Source: Microbacterium sulfonylureivorans (GTDB taxonomy: Bacteria; Actinomycetota; Actinomycetes; Actinomycetales; Microbacteriaceae). From it: 64,000 nt of DNA. Both the position numbers and the translations under genes were made by a program. The notes under the pieces were generated by a model that made no database searches, was not told the origin of the DNA, and saw only the letters and a list, made by a program, of their open reading frames with translations. The stretch spans positions 372,001 to 436,000 of the forward strand of contig NZ_RJAD01000002.1 of NCBI RefSeq assembly GCF_003999995.1, written 5' to 3'. Positions 62,737 through 64,000 of this stretch are shown here, piece by piece (the first letter of the stretch is position 1; every line of letters starts with the position of its first letter).

Positions 62737-64000
62737 CAGGACTCCTCTGTCGTGACGAAGCGGATCAGGCTGCGGACGGTCGCGGCGGTCGGGCCCTTGT
62801 CGGTGAATCCGAACCCGCCGCCCTTGTTCATGCCGACGCCGGCGATGTCGAGGTGCACCCAGGGGATGCGAGGCGCGTCGGCCCCGTCACCGGTGCGCCC
62901 GACGAAGTGGCGCAGGAACAGCCCGGCGAACAGCGATCCCCCCGCGGGGTCGCCGATCTTGGCGTTCTGCAGGTCGGCGATGGGGGAGTCGAGCTCGTCG
63001 ACCATATGGGCGGGAAGGGGCAGCTGCCACGCGAGCTCAGCTTCGGCGGCCGCCGCCTCGAGATAACGGGCGACAGCCGCGTCGTCGCCCATGACTCCGG
63101 CGTGGCGGCTCCCGAGTGCGATCGTGATCGCACCGGTCAGGGTCGCCACGTCGATCAGCAGATCCGGGTGCTCGCGACTCGCCGCGACCAGGCCGTCGGC
63201 CAGCACGAGACGGCCCTCGGCATCTGTGTTGAGCACCTCGACGGTCGTTCCGTCGAGCATGCACAGGACGTCGCCCGGGCGCGTTGCGCGCCCTGACGGC
63301 ATGTTGTCTGCGACGCACAGCCAGGCTGTCACCTTCACCGGCGCACCGATCGTCGCAACGGCGCGAAGCACGGCCAGCGACGTCGCGGCGCCGCACATGT
63401 CGTACTTCATCCCCACCATCGATGCGGCCGGCTTCAGCGAGAGTCCGCCCGTGTCGAAGGTGATGCCCTTGCCGACGAGCGCGACGTGGCGCGTCGCGCC
63501 CTCCGGCGCGTACTCGAGTCGGATGAGGCGGGGCGGGCGGTCCGATCCTTGACCGACCCCGAGGATGCCGCCGTAGCCGCCCGCACGGAGTGCGGCCTCG
63601 TCGAGCACCTCGACGGTGACCGGGAGACCGTCGACCGAGGCCGTTGCCCGGTCGGCGAAGTCGGCGGGTCCGAGCCATTCGGCCGGGATCGACACGAGGT
63701 CCTTCACGAGGGCGACGGCGTCGGCGATCGCGACGATCCGCGCGAGAGCAACGGCATCGGCCGGCGCGGACCCGTGGACGACGACCCGTGACGCGCGCGC
63801 CTTGGGCGCCTCCGACTTGTAGCCGTCGAACCGGTATCCGCCGAGAGCCGCGCCCTCGGCCACTGCAGTCCACAGGGCCGGCTCGGCGTACGGCGCGGCG
63901 ACGGCGACGGCGGCGAACCCCGTCAGCGTGCGGACCGCCGCACCGACCGCGTCGCGGAGCGCAGCGGCGTCCGGGGCGGCGCCGGTGCCGACGACCGCGA
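62736..64000 (-). CDS. pepA: Leucyl aminopeptidase (M17), 5' end outside window
   Basis: Dizinc aminopeptidase releasing N-terminal residues from peptides. The open frame runs off the window end; about 421 residues are visible of the usual ~490. Metal and catalytic motifs are complete: VGKGITFDTGGLSLK, KYDMCGAATSLAVLRA, and NTDAEGRLVLADGL, with WVHLDIAGVG near the end. The internal GTG at 63863 is not the start, since homologous sequence continues upstream (TGFAAVAVAAPYAEPALW). Stop overlaps the lpd ATG (TGATG). Confidence 0.94.
   Translation of the reverse strand, partial: AVVGTGAAPDAAALRDAVGAAVRTLTGFAAVAVAAPYAEPALWTAVAEGAALGGYRFDGYKSEAPKARASRVVVHGSAPADAVALARIVAIADAVALVKDLVSIPAEWLGPADFADRATASVDGLPVTVEVLDEAALRAGGYGGILGVGQGSDRPPRLIRLEYAPEGATRHVALVGKGITFDTGGLSLKPAASMVGMKYDMCGAATSLAVLRAVATIGAPVKVTAWLCVADNMPSGRATRPGDVLCMLDGTTVEVLNTDAEGRLVLADGLVAASREHPDLLIDVATLTGAITIALGSRHAGVMGDDAAVARYLEAAAAEAELAWQLPLPAHMVDELDSPIADLQNAKIGDPAGGSLFAGLFLRHFVGRTGDGADAPRIPWVHLDIAGVGMNKGGGFGFTDKGPTAATVRSLIRFVTTEES

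Overview
The window is a stretch of chromosome from a high-GC actinobacterium. Gene order, leaderless promoters, DUF3145 and DUF4191 proteins, a polyphosphate glucokinase, and the glnA2-glnE-glnA and fabD-fabH-acpP-fabF blocks point to Microbacteriaceae, most likely Microbacterium or a close relative. Genus is inferred from gene content, not computed. The window holds about 59 protein genes (the first and last are cut by the window ends), three tRNA genes and the RNase P RNA gene. No insertion sequence, prophage, CRISPR array or rRNA was seen.

Layout. (1) 1-7.0 kb: the conserved dnaJ2-rsmE-HIT-phoH-ybeY-corC-era block, tightly overlapped, with an oxidoreductase added at the end. (2) 7.0-9.7 kb: a lipoprotein, then leuA behind a 17-codon leader peptide with four consecutive Leu codons and an alternative hairpin system. 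(3) 9.7-18.0 kb: an accessory stretch of minus-strand genes, mostly small, membrane or lipoprotein genes of unknown role. It also holds MarR and PadR regulators, a GrpB-like protein, a peptidase E homologue and the remnant of a phosphoribosyltransferase gene. (4) 18.1-27.9 kb: recO-uppS, a lipoprotein/membrane pair, DsbA-like and glutathione peroxidase genes, then dusB-dgt-dnaG and a lone ABC ATPase. (5) 28-33.7 kb: tRNA-Asn, peptide deformylase, a DMT-type transporter, a CAT-anticodon tRNA, a DUF262/DUF1524 (GmrSD/BrxU-type) restriction-like protein and a putative Fe/2-oxoglutarate-type enzyme. (6) 33.8-42.1 kb: DUF3145, then the minus-strand series aceE > fasR-like > fabD > fabH > acpP > fabF, which couples acetyl-CoA supply to fatty acid synthesis. 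(7) 42.3-49.4 kb: tRNA-Val, an APC permease, a zinc-ribbon/RNase H/family A polymerase operon, and a DUF4012/LPXTG surface pair. (8) 49.5-58.1 kb: rnpB, ppgK, and the nitrogen block glnA2-glnE facing glnA, with a GlnR-type box upstream of glnA. (9) 58.2-64 kb: an unknown membrane protein and the E2/E3 genes of the 2-oxoacid dehydrogenases (sucB-type, lpd) with pepA.

How genes work together. AceE (E1), the E2 at the far end and Lpd (E3) together would form pyruvate dehydrogenase. Its acetyl-CoA feeds the fab genes, and aceE and fabD share an upstream motif at nearly the same distance from the start codon. GlnE adenylylates GlnA, and both nitrogen-assimilation branches lie within 6 kb. Many genes carry a TANNNT-like -10 element 6-7 bases before the start codon, so leaderless translation looks common here.

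The most unusual signal is not a gene. The heptamer GGATGCC/GGCATCC occurs roughly 70 times by eye, against about 15 expected from base composition. It uses otherwise avoided codons (GAT, GCA) and also occurs between genes.
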